From: Rhyzopertha dominica
Taxonomy: Eukaryota; Arthropoda; Insecta; Coleoptera; Bostrichidae
Reading direction: 5' to 3'
Assembly: GCA_025024175.1 (NCBI GenBank)
Contig: QCXZ01000138.1
Location: 45,293,092-45,357,091, forward strand
DNA: 64,000 nt
A program made the translations under genes and the position numbers. Under the pieces are notes generated by a model, which was given only the letters and a program-made list of their open reading frames with translations, was not told where the DNA came from and searched no databases. Below, piece after piece: positions 1 to 11,969 of the stretch (the stretch's first letter is position 1; each line of letters begins with the position of its first letter).

Positions 1-330
1 TCTGTCCAGGACATGTATTTCTTTGTTATTTCTAGTCTCATCGCTTTTGCTGATCGTTCTAATCTGTTTACAACCTGCATCATTTCTTTTGCCGTTCTTG
101 TCTTACTGTATGTACATTTACGTAAGCTGCGCATTGACATATCTGCCCTCCTGTATTTATGTTTACCTGTCGCATTACACTCCCTCTAGAGCCATGTAAA
201 GCGGAATCGGTGCTGGAGGATCTCCTTGTCTTTACCATTTTCTGCATAATGATTTCCTGTTTTCTAACTAATGTAGCGTCATCTTTATCGTTGTATGTTC
301 CTTTAAGTAAGTGCTTGCAATAGCTGTTCT
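1..330 (-). pseudogene. RTE-like non-LTR retrotransposon reverse transcriptase fragment
   Basis: Reading the minus strand gives degraded reverse-transcriptase palm sequence. One frame reads SVMRQVNINTGGQICQ, followed by the degraded place of the YADD motif (YVNVHT). Another frame then gives AKEMMQVVNRLERSAKAMRL and a final KKYMSW, resembling the helix and KTKYM segment after the active site in RTE-type or related elements. Frameshifts separate the pieces and the fragment runs off the left edge of the window. Clade assignment rests on remembered family patterns, not on a search. It is a dead transposon fragment, not a host gene. Confidence 0.6.
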
Positions 331-374
331 CTATTATACTTCATTAAAATCTACAAACAGTGCGTAAGTTTCTT

Positions 375-660
375 ATTTATAAGTATGCAGTTGCATGCCA
401 ATTTGTCAGGCTACAGGTCACTTCCTTTAGGAAGTAGTACCCGTTAAGGCAGCTAGGTGGCTTTGTCATCATGTCAGTGTAATGCTGACAGATGGCATCT
501 AAATTCTTACTTACATCATACCATTGCTTTGGTATATAGGCAAAACCAGTTCTATGCCGTGCTGTCTGCACTAGACCTAACTGCACTGATGAGCTTTAAT
601 GACAGCGAAATAGATCTATCTGCAGTTGGCTGAGGTGCAGACAGCACAGCATAGACATGC
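375..660. repeat. Foldback dispersed repeat, copy 1
   Basis: This unit shares several blocks with 35240-35415 and 38330-38645. One block (about 428-475, core AAGGCAGCTAGGTGGCTTTG) recurs in both orientations elsewhere. Its right part is a long imperfect hairpin: the arm at about 550-585 (GCCGTGCTGTCTGCAC) pairs with the arm at about 623-657 (GTGCAGACAGCAC). No protein-coding content is evident. It is probably a non-autonomous foldback or hairpin-ended mobile element of unknown class. Confidence 0.65.
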
Positions 661-2135
661 ATTTTAAGGTACTCTCAAAGCTCTCCCCTTGTATTTGCCT
701 GTGGGCAAATGTGTGATCCATTGTTTTTCTGTCACTCTTAACTGTCTAATTTCATTCTATTACCTTCCTTCATCAATTTATTTTTTTATACTCATTAGTT
801 AGTTTATTCTATCTCTTCTGTGACGGCAAGTCCTCTTATTTTGGTCTCGTTCTCTTTAACCTTCACTATCTGGTATATAGTCATTTCCTCTTTCACAACT
901 AGGTATAGCAAAGCAATATTGCCGAGAATTAGGTATACCTACATGTCTATCCCAAACTGTTAGTTTCCATATTAGCTATAAGCGTTCTTACTCTTGCCAT
1001 TTATCTAATTAGCTTACCACCTGCCATTTTCAAATTAATAAATTTGAAAGGTAAGAGTAGGTTACGTAATATCTTTAACCACAGCAATTGGTACTTGAAG
1101 TTACGTATGTTTTATGTCCGTTTCGAAACAAACAAAGTGTATGTCATGTTGATGAGGAATCTCATGAACTTAAAATCTCTTCAAACGGTCATGTACAAAA
1201 CGTTTATTTCTTTATCAGATGACGCATTCTTTTCATATAACGACCAACAGTTTTATTACTGTTTAAATCGTCGCCGTTAGTGCATCCTTCTTTAACCAAT
1301 ACGATCGCTTCTGTCAACATACGTACTGTGTCATGTCCACAGCCATTAAACATCATTAACCGTTAGCCAGTTGCTATAAAAGTATATAAAAACGAATTGT
1401 ATCGCGTTACGTTTGACTGATTTAGGATGTATAAACAACTATGTTATTTAAGCATTACGATTAGAAAAAAAAGAAGGTTAACGACGAATATTAAGAAATA
1501 ATTGGTAGTAGTAGATAAATAATTTCATAAAAAGAACGACAGGATTTCTCTTCTGGATTTCTTAGATATGCTCAATATTTCCAAAATACTTAGCCTCGTT
1601 AAGTAAACCTTCACTGATGTCCAAGGACAAACATTTTATACGCGTTTAATTGGATGTCGGTTTCAAAACATGTCGGGACAGTAGGTAATATATCAGCTAG
1701 ACAAAATACATCTGCCCGTTAAAGAGCACTAATAGGTGAGAAAATGGTGGGCCATTAATCTAGAGTCCGAGGTAAGCAAACGAAATTCTTTTACAATTTT
1801 AAATGTCACGTGTACACGATCGGGAAGCAAAATTGATGACCGAATAGGCACAATGGCGGTAGTAATGACTTCCTTATAGTAGAATTGATCTCTCGTGCAA
1901 TTTTGATTTGGGGATATAAGAGCTTGTAACATAATACTAAACAAATCCTACCACTTTAACTTATTAGAAGTTATTGAACTGCAAAATTCTAACATAACTC
2001 TTAACACTTAACACGAATTTTATACAGAGTGCGGACAAATTTAAATTTACTGCCACACAATAGTTCCGCTACAAGTCCTTGTCGACATTCATAAGAGCTC
2101 GAAAGACACATACATCTAGTAGGCACTAGACAGTC
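661..2135. other. AT-rich intergenic stretch, nothing recognised
   Basis: Short open frames are present (for example 1044-1280 +), but they lack family motifs, splice context or coding-like composition. Nothing is supported here. Confidence 0.5.
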
Positions 2136-2139
2136 ATAA

Positions 2140-2540
2140 CCTCAAAATGGTCAAGATGTTGCGAACAAATGCGGAATAAAACTAAAGGAGCCGCGATAAA
2201 CGAAAGTCTTCGCACATGGCGTTCGGCGACTGAAATAATTGGATTCTTCGGGTTCCCGAGGAGATCAACTGTGTAAGACACAATAATTGCTAAATAGAAT
2301 GCTTCTGAGAAGTCTCAGGAAGGTTCCAATAACCCCTCAAGGAATAGTCATTCGAGGGAACGCGCGAAACGGACTCCGGCAGTCGTGGAAAGGGCTTAGA
2401 CATGATGCCAAGTGAGGGTAACGTCATGCCGCATATTTTCTTTAGTTTATGCGCGTATTTTGACGAATGTGTTTAATTCTTTGATAGCGATGTGTATTTC
2501 AACTGGATGATGCACCGGCACACCCAAGACATTTATTCCA
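2140..2540. promoter_or_regulatory. GC-richer non-coding patch, possible regulatory element
   Basis: Base composition rises clearly above the flanks (for example around 2190-2420) without a matching open frame or transposon motif. It may be a conserved non-coding element, but this is inference from composition only. Confidence 0.2.
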
Positions 2541-3229
2541 ACACAGGACATGTTCTGGTCTAGAGAGTTGTGATCCGAATTTGAACCCCTTCGACTACTA
2601 AGATTTTCCTTTTCATTTGAATTTTTTGATTAAATTGTCCGGACTTAAGCACCGTTCCCTGGTATATGTTAAGACATTTTGTACCCGTATGCTACAGAAT
2701 AGACCAACATCTCGAACGTTGGATATTCTATTTTACAAATTTGACAATAGAAAGTGTTTTTTAACGCATCAACAGCTCCTAGATTAGATTACTGGCATCA
2801 TTTTTCTTTTAAAATTCTACTACTACTGCTACTGATGTTATGTGTCTCATCGAAGTATCGAGCAAATCAAGCAACTTCANTAAATAAATTTACATCGACA
2901 ACAATTAAACTGAATATTGTAGAGCAATTTTAAGTAAGTATACGTAATTCCTTCATTCCTGCATTTGAAAATCTAATTGTAATTTATTTAACGACATTAC
3001 ATTACTGCCGAAACTTTATTACAATTTTTTAAAACATACGTTTCATTTGCGAGCTATGATTTTGTGTAGGAATTTTGACATGACCGTCGTATTATACCTT
3101 ACTTCAAGTAGTCACCATCACTGTAGCAACTGTTATGTTAAAAAAAAACACCTGATCATATCATAAACTATGTGCTTCCTCTTTCATCTCATTAAAGATT
3201 GCTCATATTCAAATGTGTATCGAGATAGA

Positions 3230-3665
3230 CGGTGATCTTTCTTGGCTAACTCAAACCCATACATTGCATCACGCCCGTTACGTCATCACGGACTTCCGCG
3301 AGAAGTTTAGCTTGCCCGGCGAGATCTGAAAGATTTACCTCAAAATGATTAATACGTCCCGTTATTTTTACTTTTGAACTTTTCAGCGACGGTCCCGCGC
3401 ACAAACACCGGCATCGGTGTCAACTTTCGTTTTGCATTAACTCAACTGGCAGTGAGACCCGTGTGATGTAGCGACGCCTCAGAAAANGTGAGCGTCGATA
3501 AATAAGTCTCAAAATAAAGAATATGCCAATTAGTTTTTGCGCGACACACTTCCCGCCGGAGCGAAAGCGGGATGACGAATTCTTCGGGGCCAACCGAATT
3601 AGCATGATTAAGTCCAGGCATTAACGCCAAGTCCCCCAAAACGTACAGCGCCCCACAACACTGTT
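3230..3665. promoter_or_regulatory. GC-richer non-coding patch, possible regulatory element
   Basis: A block rich in CG dinucleotides, with ATTA-type motifs (GATTAATACG near 3346, TTGCATTAA near 3430). Two overlapping minus-strand open frames interrupted by an N (3487) look like by-products of the GC content. A regulatory role is inferred; unrecognised old repeat DNA is the alternative. Confidence 0.25.
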
Positions 3666-4184
3666 TGTAAAGCAGTTGTTCTAAAATGTCACGCGACCAG
3701 AACTGATGACCATTGTCATTCTACCACCTGATGTATGGCCCATCTGGCCAAAAGAGCGCCAACACGTCAAACGGCCATTGTGCCCTTACTCACTGGAAAA
3801 ACAAGGATGAAATGAGGGTGTTTGTATGGAGTTTAATATGAAAGAGAGAAAATGGACACGGAAGATACATGCGAGGTTGCCGAGTATAATGTAAAAGCGC
3901 TTACACCGTGGTCAGTTGCAGAAAATTGCAACTAGCACAGTGGTCCATTTTGTTATTATTTGAAACCTGGGTGTGTCTCTTTAAGTTTGTTATCACTTTG
4001 GTGGTAGGAAATCTGTTGAGTATGGTTTTTATTATTGAAATCTGTAAGCAGAATTCGTTAGTCTCAAAAATTTGCATAAAACAATTCTCATATCTAGACA
4101 CATCCACACAAAGTAGCTTTCGGGAACTGCTAAAGTGACTTTTTTAAGACAATTAAGAGCCGTGTTTAACATAAGAAAATGAAC

Positions 4185-5400
4185 GGCTCCTGTTTTCTAT
4201 GTCACCCCAGGTGTCCCTCAGGGCTTTGTTTTGGGGCCTTTGCTATTCATCATATACGTCAATGATATTTCGATAGGACTTAAATGTAACTGTTAGCGTC
4301 TATATGTCTTACACCACTTCGGTGTAGGTATACAAACGGCTATTTCTTTCAATAATCGATGTGTATCTAAGATTTTATTGGAAATTATGTACAATAGATG
4401 ACGGACCTTTTATTCGCTGTAGGGTCGGACGACAAGTGTCCGGCCTCCGCACCGCCGCACAGCATCAGAGCAAGTTCCAAAAAAACAAGTTCGAGTAAAA
4501 AACCGCAAAACGATACAAAATACACTAAACAGTAACAGTTTACTCTATGCCAGCGATTTAGAGCTATTTGTCTCTATTCGGTCCTTCGATGGTGCACATA
4601 ACCCTCAAAACGATCTCGAAAGTATTGAAAATTGATGCCTGGTCTATATGTTACCGCTAAACATACAAAAATGTTTTGCATATTCATACTACAGCGTCCA
4701 CAATCTAATTATATGGCGAGAGCAAGCTACCCCGGTCCGATACCATAAAAGACCTAGGCGTTTATTTAACAGAAACTTAAGTTTTGACCACCATGTAACT
4801 GACTGTATTGTGCCCTCAAGTAAAATGTTACGCTTTATTATTAGACAAGTAAAAAATTTACGGATGTTGCTGTGTTGAATTATGTATTTTGCGTATGTAC
4901 GTTCAAAACTAGAGTTGTACTGCACTGGATATGACACCTACATTGATAAATTAGTTACTTTTGATTGTGTCTATCCAGTTGTAGGTTACCCTAACGAATT
5001 ATTGTTGAAAAAATTTATCTGATCGAAGAAAGCTTCATTCAATTATATTTCTATATGAACTAACATCTGGACAGGTGAGTTGTGCATCCTTACTTAAGCA
5101 GTTGCAGTTTAGAATTTCGCGACCAGCTAGTCGTAATAGCGATTGTTTTCAACTACCCTATGCTCATACAAGTTTACTAAAGTTTTCGCCTCTATACGTT
5201 ATTGGCAATAACTATAATTCCATCTGTGATGTACTTGACATTTTCTCCTGTAGTGTTCGTGAGATCGAGAATTGTTTATGCCCTCCTTATGTGTAGTATC
5301 TTATTATTATTGTTATTTCCCTCATTGTAATTGTGATCCTAAAACTGAATTTTATTTCTCTTGTACTAATTCTTCATTTATAATTGTAGAGTGCACGTGC
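4185..5400 (+). pseudogene. Jockey/CR1-like non-LTR retrotransposon, 3' part of reverse transcriptase
   Basis: This is the C-terminal half of a LINE-type ORF2. A GVPQGFVLGPLLF motif followed by VNDI lies at about 4206-4270. After a gap come SDLELF (degraded YADD box, from about 4541), then a QNDLESIE helix and a NLSFDHHVTD thumb segment (about 4775-4802). The terminal region at 5075-5296 (FRISRPASRNSD, then PLYVIGNNYN) matches the usual C-terminus of jockey-clade elements. An in-frame stop near 4632 and frameshifts show it is dead. The palm is split by about 250 bp of foreign sequence (4285-4535). A TTATTATTATTG stretch at about 5300 may be part of the 3' tail. The endonuclease and the start of the RT are missing, consistent with 5' truncation. 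Confidence 0.8.
4285..4535. mobile_element. Small insertion splitting the reverse transcriptase relic
   Basis: The RT reading frame ends after GLKCN at about 4292 and resumes at TTACTCTATGCC near 4538. The intervening sequence begins TGTAACTGTTAG and ends CTAAACAGTAACAG, which are imperfect inverted repeats. This fits a short non-autonomous DNA transposon that inserted after the LINE. The exact ends are uncertain. Confidence 0.4.
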
Positions 5401-5885
5401 CATTTCTCTTTATAGGGAGTCTTAAGTACGCCATCTTCAAGTATTACAAAAGTGTTAATTTAAAAATTACAAAATTCCAGTAAAATATCATAGTGGTGTT
5501 ATGCTTATAAAAGAACAGTATATTCCTGTTTCGCTAGTTTTTGATATGCACGCATAAAAATTCAAGGTTTTACGTAAGAAATGATTACAGTCACGCTAGA
5601 ACAGCCGTTAGATATAATATTCTTTCCCGGCTCGAAGAAACCATATTTTAAGCATTATATCATGATATGTTTTGATAAATTAGTTCGGATTGATCAGTTA
5701 AACAGAGTTGTCTCATATTTTTCAAGGAGAATATCAAACTTTGACTTTTATCAACAAAACTAAACAGAAACTAAAAGAACAGGTGAAATTTACATAAACA
5801 GAAGGCACAGAAATAAAAGTAGCGAATAGGAAGTCTACAAGAAAATTAATTAAAAACACTTTATGACCGTTATTTTTTAGATAAG
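5401..5885. other. Intergenic, AT-rich
   Basis: Contains a 60-codon open frame (5581-5763 +) without recognisable motifs. Nothing supported. Confidence 0.4.
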
Positions 5886-5894
5886 TCAAGCAAG

Positions 5895-6215
5895 TGCTAT
5901 CATTTTAGCCCCCATAATAGGATATCATCAAACTGAAACTCATGATAATTCAATAGAGAAGACTGTTTTTAACGTAGAAATTGAACACTTCGAGTACGTC
6001 CGAATGCCATTCAGATTAAAGAATGCCCCGGTTATTTTTTAGGGCGTGATGGACACTGTTCTAAAGCACTTACAGAAAAAATTGTTTTGAATATAAGGAT
6101 GATAATTACTTTTCTCCACATCACCTCAGGAACACGTAACAATTAAACCAAATCCGCGCAAAGAAGAAGTGAAAAGCTACCCCAAACTTGACAATCTGAG
6201 TTGGAAAACGGAATT
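5895..6215 (+). pseudogene. Ty3/gypsy LTR retrotransposon reverse transcriptase relic
   Basis: A compact run of gypsy RT motifs. GYHQTETHDNSIEKTVFNVE is followed by FEYVRMPFRLKNAP and, after a stop, GVMDTVLKHLQ. Then a frameshifted YKDD active-site box at about 6092-6103 precedes SLQEHV. The sequence then jumps to IKPNPRKEEVKSYPK, which normally lies several dozen residues further along, so an internal deletion is likely. Several stops and frameshifts make it non-functional. No LTRs, protease, RNase H or integrase were identified nearby. Confidence 0.8.
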
Positions 6216-7090
6216 GTCAGTTACTGGCAGATTGCACTATTACAAGACGAAGATGTTCGCTATTTTGAAAATGATAAAGCTCGTGTCATCGAAGCCACGG
6301 CAGTGTCATCTATGGAAATAGCTGCGGTTTGCAGAAATGGTAATTGCGTAGTACCGAAGCTGAAGGGACAATCCGGCAACCTCGACCGGTGAAAATGGAC
6401 AGAAGCGCGATGAACAGCATGATTGATAGAGCAGTCACCGCAACGGAAACGCGGCGGTGTATCCCTCGTTAAATTGCGACACGGGGTGGCGCTGGTGGCG
6501 GGTGCAAACGAGACGGATAATTTTCTGTGTAGACGACTTGATGTCGGGCAGATGTTTCGCTGAGTGGCCGCGTGCGACTTAGCTGTTGAATTTTTGCCTG
6601 TAAGGTGTTCGAAGGGCACAGGACACAGACAATGGGGATGCTAATTTCAACATAATCCCAAGGAATTGCGTCGTACCATCCCAGTAGACGTTACAAGAAA
6701 GAAATAAGAAGGATGCTCCCGCACTTTCTCTACCGGACTTCTTATTATCAGCGTTAAATCCCCAGCGACCGCCGAAGTGTGTTTAACAATCAGAGCTCGA
6801 TGTTCGCGTTCCTCTTCGGGGTGCAATCCGCCCGTCGCCGGTGGTTGTACGGGGATGAATGGATGCCATGTCGATGAATGGGTATACGCGTTACGATGTG
6901 AGGCCGTGTGACGTAGAGTAGTATTCCTCTCCCCCAACGGCAGCCACGTTGCTGCACACGCACGCTATCGACCCGCCACATAACCACCAGCAGCTCTGTC
7001 GGCACGCTGCACTTGGAATTTCAGTTTTTCAGGCGGAAAGGGTTCGCGACGAACAGCTGATGGCACGGTGGCACGAAAAGCTCTTGCTAT
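6216..7090. other. GC-rich block of unknown nature
   Basis: This block, especially 6370-7080, is markedly GC-rich and CG-containing next to AT-rich flanks. Open frames occur in several registers (such as 6260-6619 minus and 6647-6937 minus), as expected when stops are rare; none shows family motifs. It could be ancient retroelement remnant following the gypsy relic, a regulatory island, or an unrecognised exon. Confidence 0.3.
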
Positions 7091-7594
7091 GTTCAGGGGC
7101 GCGTCAAACTATAAGAACAGCAATTGTAATCCCTTCAAAAGAATGTGCGGATTTAGGCTTCTTCAAACGAAATTTGTGGTGAAAGGCATCGATAGCTCAT
7201 TCATTATTATTATTTTGTTGAGACGATTTTTGTTGGTATCGCAGTCTGTACAGGTAGTTCATTAGCCATCTTCCAAATTTTTTATTTGTATCTTGCAGGA
7301 ATCGCTATGTCGTAATTACAAGAAAATTTTGGTAACACAATACTAGAAGTCCATTGTATAGAGTAGATCTTTAATTTTATCAGGAAATTATTCCGGAAAA
7401 CCTGATTTAAGACATAACATTAAGTATACTCGGTATGTATCCTAAGTTTTGCAGCTGTCAGTTGGCTAGGATTAATAAACACTTTCTTTGACGTTTCGCT
7501 GTTTATACGTATCTAACAATAAATGTTTACACCCCAAGGCTTAATTTTATATTACTCGAACTGTTAAATATAAATTATTGGAATTTAAAATAAA

Positions 7595-7835
7595 AGGACA
7601 TGCTAACGATTTATTTTGAACCTCACCAAAACTCTGTTTTGGCTAGTCAATTATATTTGGAGACAAATCCAAACGGAAGACAAATAAATTGGAAAATATT
7701 CAGTAGACTAGTCGATATACGCTTCCTTCATATAAAACTCAGGCCAAATGTATATCAAAACTCACAAAACGAAATGGAAGAAGTTGCTGATTTCGTTTCC
7801 GCATACAGTACGAAAGATGTAGAGACGTAAACAAG
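7595..7835 (+). pseudogene. N-terminal fragment of a Tc1/mariner-type transposase (helix-turn-helix region)
   Basis: The frame contains NSVLASQLYLETNPNGRQ followed by WKIFSRLVD. This resembles the conserved start of insect Tc1/mariner-related transposases (LYLERYPNRxQP...IFxRLV), which lies before the DNA-binding helices. The catalytic DDE part does not follow in the next several hundred bases, so only the N-terminal end survives. It is assigned from the motif pattern alone. Confidence 0.5.
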
Positions 7836-7839
7836 GACT

Positions 7840-8325
7840 TCAAAAGCTAAGATACCAATTAATGGTTTTTAAAAACATAAGTTAATAAAATTACCGTTAT
7901 ATGTAAGAACTTCGATGATAGTTATTTAAATTGCTCAAACAGGTATAGACTATACAAGTTGAGGTTGGTAAATGGCTTGCATCTAAGCGATAAGGTCAAA
8001 GGGTTGCAGTTTCGTAACTGTTATTTGCAAATGTGTCAGGAAGACGTCACCTTCTATAATAAAATTATTTGATGAGACGAAGCACGCTTTTCAAATGACG
8101 TCATATTTGACACACATTTGAAACCAACTTATTTGTAAAATGTTATTAAAGAAAGAAAGCAACCCCCCAAGTATTTGTGAACTCTGGATAAAGGCCATCA
8201 AAACCAGCTGCTTTTCTACATCTCATTTTATTGATTGAAGTTTTCGTTCTTATATGTTAAGGAGTGGAAATTATACCTGATATCGGAGTAATTTTTTCAT
8301 TTTTTTCTCATCATCTTTTTCCAGT
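7840..8325. other. Intergenic, AT-rich
   Basis: No recognisable gene. Two GACGTCA-type motifs (near 8043 and 8097) lie within similar surroundings, possibly degenerate ends of a small element, but this is too weak to call. Confidence 0.3.
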
Positions 8326-8329
8326 GTTG

Positions 8330-8870
8330 ATTTTTCTGTACATAATACGTTTGCAGCCCCCAAATTATGAAGAACATGCCATGCACATGACGACTAGAAT
8401 GTGTAAAGTTCATGTTCTCCATTAGTTCGTCCCACTTCTTGCTTGTCTCATTCAAACTATTCCAAATGTCATCAGCTAAATTGTGACTTGGATTACGATG
8501 ATATTCTTCGTATGCGAAATCTTCTTGGTATATGTTTCTTTACAGAACTTTTCACAATACCATCAAAGCGTGAATATTTTGAAACGGTTGGTAAAGATCC
8601 CTACTGTCAACTTGCTTCCTATAGTGCATCCAGTTTTCCTTCTTAAAATTCCAACGTAGTTTTGCTAATGATCTTCCAAATGGTAGATGAATGCCAACTT
8701 TAACTACAGATGGTCTATGTTGAGAGTGAGGAAAATCATTTACAATTACACGTGAATTTTCAAAAAAGTATAAGATTTTCATTGGTGGTAACAAAGCACA
8801 AATTCGGATTACAACCATTACGCCATCCCGTCGAATAAAATGTCTTATTATCTTTAGCATTAAATACAAG
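8330..8870 (-). pseudogene. Jockey-like LINE, endonuclease-RT linker fragment
   Basis: The minus strand reads NDFPHSQHRPSVVKVG, which corresponds to the end of the AP endonuclease domain. Next comes RWNFKKENW at about 8632-8657, a well-known junction motif of arthropod jockey-type elements. In shifted frames there are remnants of the IP-R-x-x-Y linker and an ADDIWNSLNE segment. The fragment ends with MNFTHSSRH (about 8380-8413), the usual motif just before the RT. At least two frameshifts are present and the RT itself is not found to the left, so the copy is truncated. Confidence 0.75.
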
Positions 8871-9244
8871 TTCTACTTTATAAATTTTTCTCCATAATTG
8901 AAGAGCATGTAGTCAATCAACGTGTAGCCTTCAATAGTACCTCGCTGTACTAATAGTTCTTCCATAGCACAATGAGTTTCTTAAATTTCAATAGCACCTA
9001 CAGTATGACTCTGACATATCCAAGATTGAAATTCACACTTATCTTTGCTTATTCCCTCAATATTTAACTGCTATATACACATATAGCCTAGTTCATTTTC
9101 TCTAAAGAATTGTTGTCTGATCGCGANGATCTTCCCGATCTGGTTCGATCTTCTAAAAGACGGCGATCCCGGTTAATGCTTGTACGTTTTCCGTGATGCA
9201 CCTTTAACGCAAGGCTGCTCCCATCCCATTATTTGATTAAATTA

Positions 9245-9530
9245 AAAGGTGTAAAAAAATTCACGTCTGGTACCATGTTTGGTTCGAACGTAGGCAACTC
9301 CCGCATACGTCCAGATTTTTAGAGTTTTCCACAGACGTACGGGAGCTACAGTTAAATCTCTATTTGAGAGGTTGTACAAATTTACTCGTGGTGCTTCGCC
9401 ATTATCTTCCACGAGGTAGCCATCGTATTTTCCGTTGTTGTCAGCACCGGGGATTGAACGTGGAACCTTCGGCATAATAGGTAAGCAAGCTGGTACTACA
9501 CCACGACCGTTAGTGTTACCAAATGACGTG
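9245..9530 (-). repeat. tRNA-derived SINE candidate
   Basis: On the minus strand, GTGGTGTAGTACCAG (rc of about 9490-9505) resembles an A box. CGTTCAATCCCCGG (rc of about 9448-9461) resembles a B box at tRNA-like spacing. A non-tRNA body follows towards 9245. This is the layout of a short interspersed element with an internal RNA polymerase III promoter. The cloverleaf is degraded, so it is not a functional tRNA gene. An overlapping minus-strand open frame of 140 codons (9242-9664) is considered incidental. Confidence 0.6.
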
Positions 9531-9534
9531 TAAT

Positions 9535-11960
9535 TGAGTAGTGCTTCCGATCTGCGTGGAAAACAAACAGAGGATTGGTATACAATCCTCCAAAAAGTTT
9601 CAAGGCAGTGCAGAAGAATACTTAACAATCCTGAAACTAGTATCGATTGCTCTGGGCACTTCACAGGGAAAAGGTGACACTCTTCCGAAGGCCCAAAAAA
9701 AGTTTAAAAAAACAGTACCTTTGATGAAGATGGGAATACACAACTATCACGTCAAAACATCTATAAACAGTGAGTTTTCAATAACTTTGGACTAGGAATT
9801 GAGTGAAGGTGAAAATTAAAAAAAAATATTTCCCTTCTTTACACTATGTCTACATTTACGTTCTTTAGACATTTCCTTCACATTCATAAAACTTTTACTC
9901 AATCAGCTTACCAAATGTTGCGCATCCAATAATTTCGTCAATAGCTTATGCTACAATCAACTTAATTACAACAAACCACCAAAAACATTGCCCCTTTTCT
10001 GTTAACACCTATGTCGTTTTCATAAACCTATCTATAAGATTCCGCGCAACTGGCAAAAATAATCAAAACCACAGAATTTACGTTATATCTTCATCGTTAT
10101 CATTTGCAGACAAAAAAAGGGTGATGTATATTTAGAACACGCAACTCGCTGACGTGCACGTATCCCCCGGGTGTGTTTTGAAAAAAAGAAATGTGATAGA
10201 TTTATTGTCACTTTTATTATACACCCATGCTGAGTCGCGCTATTTTTAGCTTGGATATTCTCTAAAGGAAACCGGTAAACAATGGCGGCTCATTATGGCA
10301 TCATTTGGATGTAAATTAAAACAAAGTACCTAAACAGCGGTGTGAACAAGTTGAGTATTTATCTTTATCCAGGTTCGTGAGCGGAAAATACATTGGATGG
10401 GATACGTCTTGGTATTAACAAATCGTTATTATAAACGTGCAAGGGAGGGGACGGTTCTAAGGTAGCGTAGATATCCCCTTCGCAGAGTGTGAGGTTACAA
10501 AGATGGACGAAGTATCGAGCTGTGTTCATAAATCAAAACGTTTTATACCTGTGATGTCATTCGAAATGATTTAGAAAAGATACAACACAATAGTAAGGGA
10601 ATTTGGAATAGTCAATAGGCTTTAAAATTATAGAACTATATGCGACACCGGGGTAAAATGCATCTCAAGCAAATGCTTTTACAAATTTGGAAAGGAGGAC
10701 TGAATAGTTGTACAATATAATCCTTAATTTGAATCCATTATTTAACAAGCTAGTAAAGCAATCTCGACAGCAAGACAACTATCTGAAAAACATAGTAATG
10801 TTATAATAACCAAGGTAAATATAATTAAGAAGAAAACGTGACCACTAAAGGAATTTGTCCAAAAAATAAAGATACCATAAGTAAGAGGAATAGCGGTTTT
10901 AAAAGGGCTGTAGTAACGGAAGCAGGCATTGGACTCAAAAATATGGAGTCTTAAAACAATTAATAGAAGCAGTTAAGTAGAAAACCAATACATCATTTCC
11001 TGAGGTAAATCAAGTAAGAAATATGGATGCAACGGATCTATACCGGCTAAAATTTAAAACAATTTCATCCCAAGCAGAAAATGTGGTACCCAAGTACTTA
11101 CTACTTTATAGTTATTCAAAAAATGTATTTTTGCTGCTTTTATTCAATAAGTAAATCTCGAAAAACTGTTCACACCCGGATGCAATCATCTGCACCCGTC
11201 AATATTTTTCCACGTTCCACAAGAAACGATGTCGCGGTTAAAGCACCGACTAGCATGCGTGGGTGTGTGACAAATAGCCGTTTTTATCCGCTATATATAT
11301 CACTGAAAAGTGAAAATGAAATTTTCTACATCGCCGGCGATTTCTAACGGTCAACGTAACCGGAGACACACATTCTGAAATCGGTGACGCGCTAAATGAG
11401 TCTGAAAATAATGCCCGAAACAGATAGCTAAAGCTAAGGGAGACACGTGCTATGTTGACGATGATCTGTGAATGTGCGGGGACCTGTGTTATGCCAAAAT
11501 ATTTTGTTCTCGATCGTGTTATTTGGAGGAAGTTGTAGTTGTGATTCATTTTATTTAAAGTAGCGAGGAGACAAGACGGAGACTTCAGATTAGTAGTATG
11601 ACTGATATATACAGTGTCGATAAAGCAACGCATTAATTCAAAATAGGGGTTACTTGCTGAAATTCGGAAACATGTAACTTAATATTTAAAAAGACGAAGA
11701 TATAATATATAAATAAGAATTTTTTGTGTCATTCGGGCTGTTGTTGTCTAAGGAACTCAACTCAACTCAAAAGAATCAGAAAGGGCAGAATTGGAAACAC
11801 TGTTATTTAATAAGCGCATAAAATGAGGTTTAAAAGATATAATAGAGAAGTAGGCAGACTAGTATCCAAAACTAATGGACTCGTACGACACCTTAAAAAT
11901 TGTTCGAGGAAGTAACGTGGGTTAAGCCTGTTGGTTAAACACCTTAAATTAAAGAGCTTC
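9535..11960. other. Intergenic stretch without recognised gene
   Basis: Mostly AT-rich. Slightly GC-richer parts at about 10130-10500 and 11160-11490 carry open frames on both strands that show no family motifs. Nothing can be named. Confidence 0.35.
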
Positions 11961-11969
11961 TCAGTAGTT

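Noticed and set aside
6260..6937. Minus-strand open frames of 119 and 96 codons in GC-rich DNA
   Set aside because: Several overlapping registers are open, none with motifs or splice context; an effect of base composition.
9448..9505. tRNA gene on the minus strand
   Set aside because: A- and B-box-like words are present, but no foldable cloverleaf with acceptor stem was seen; a SINE head fits better.
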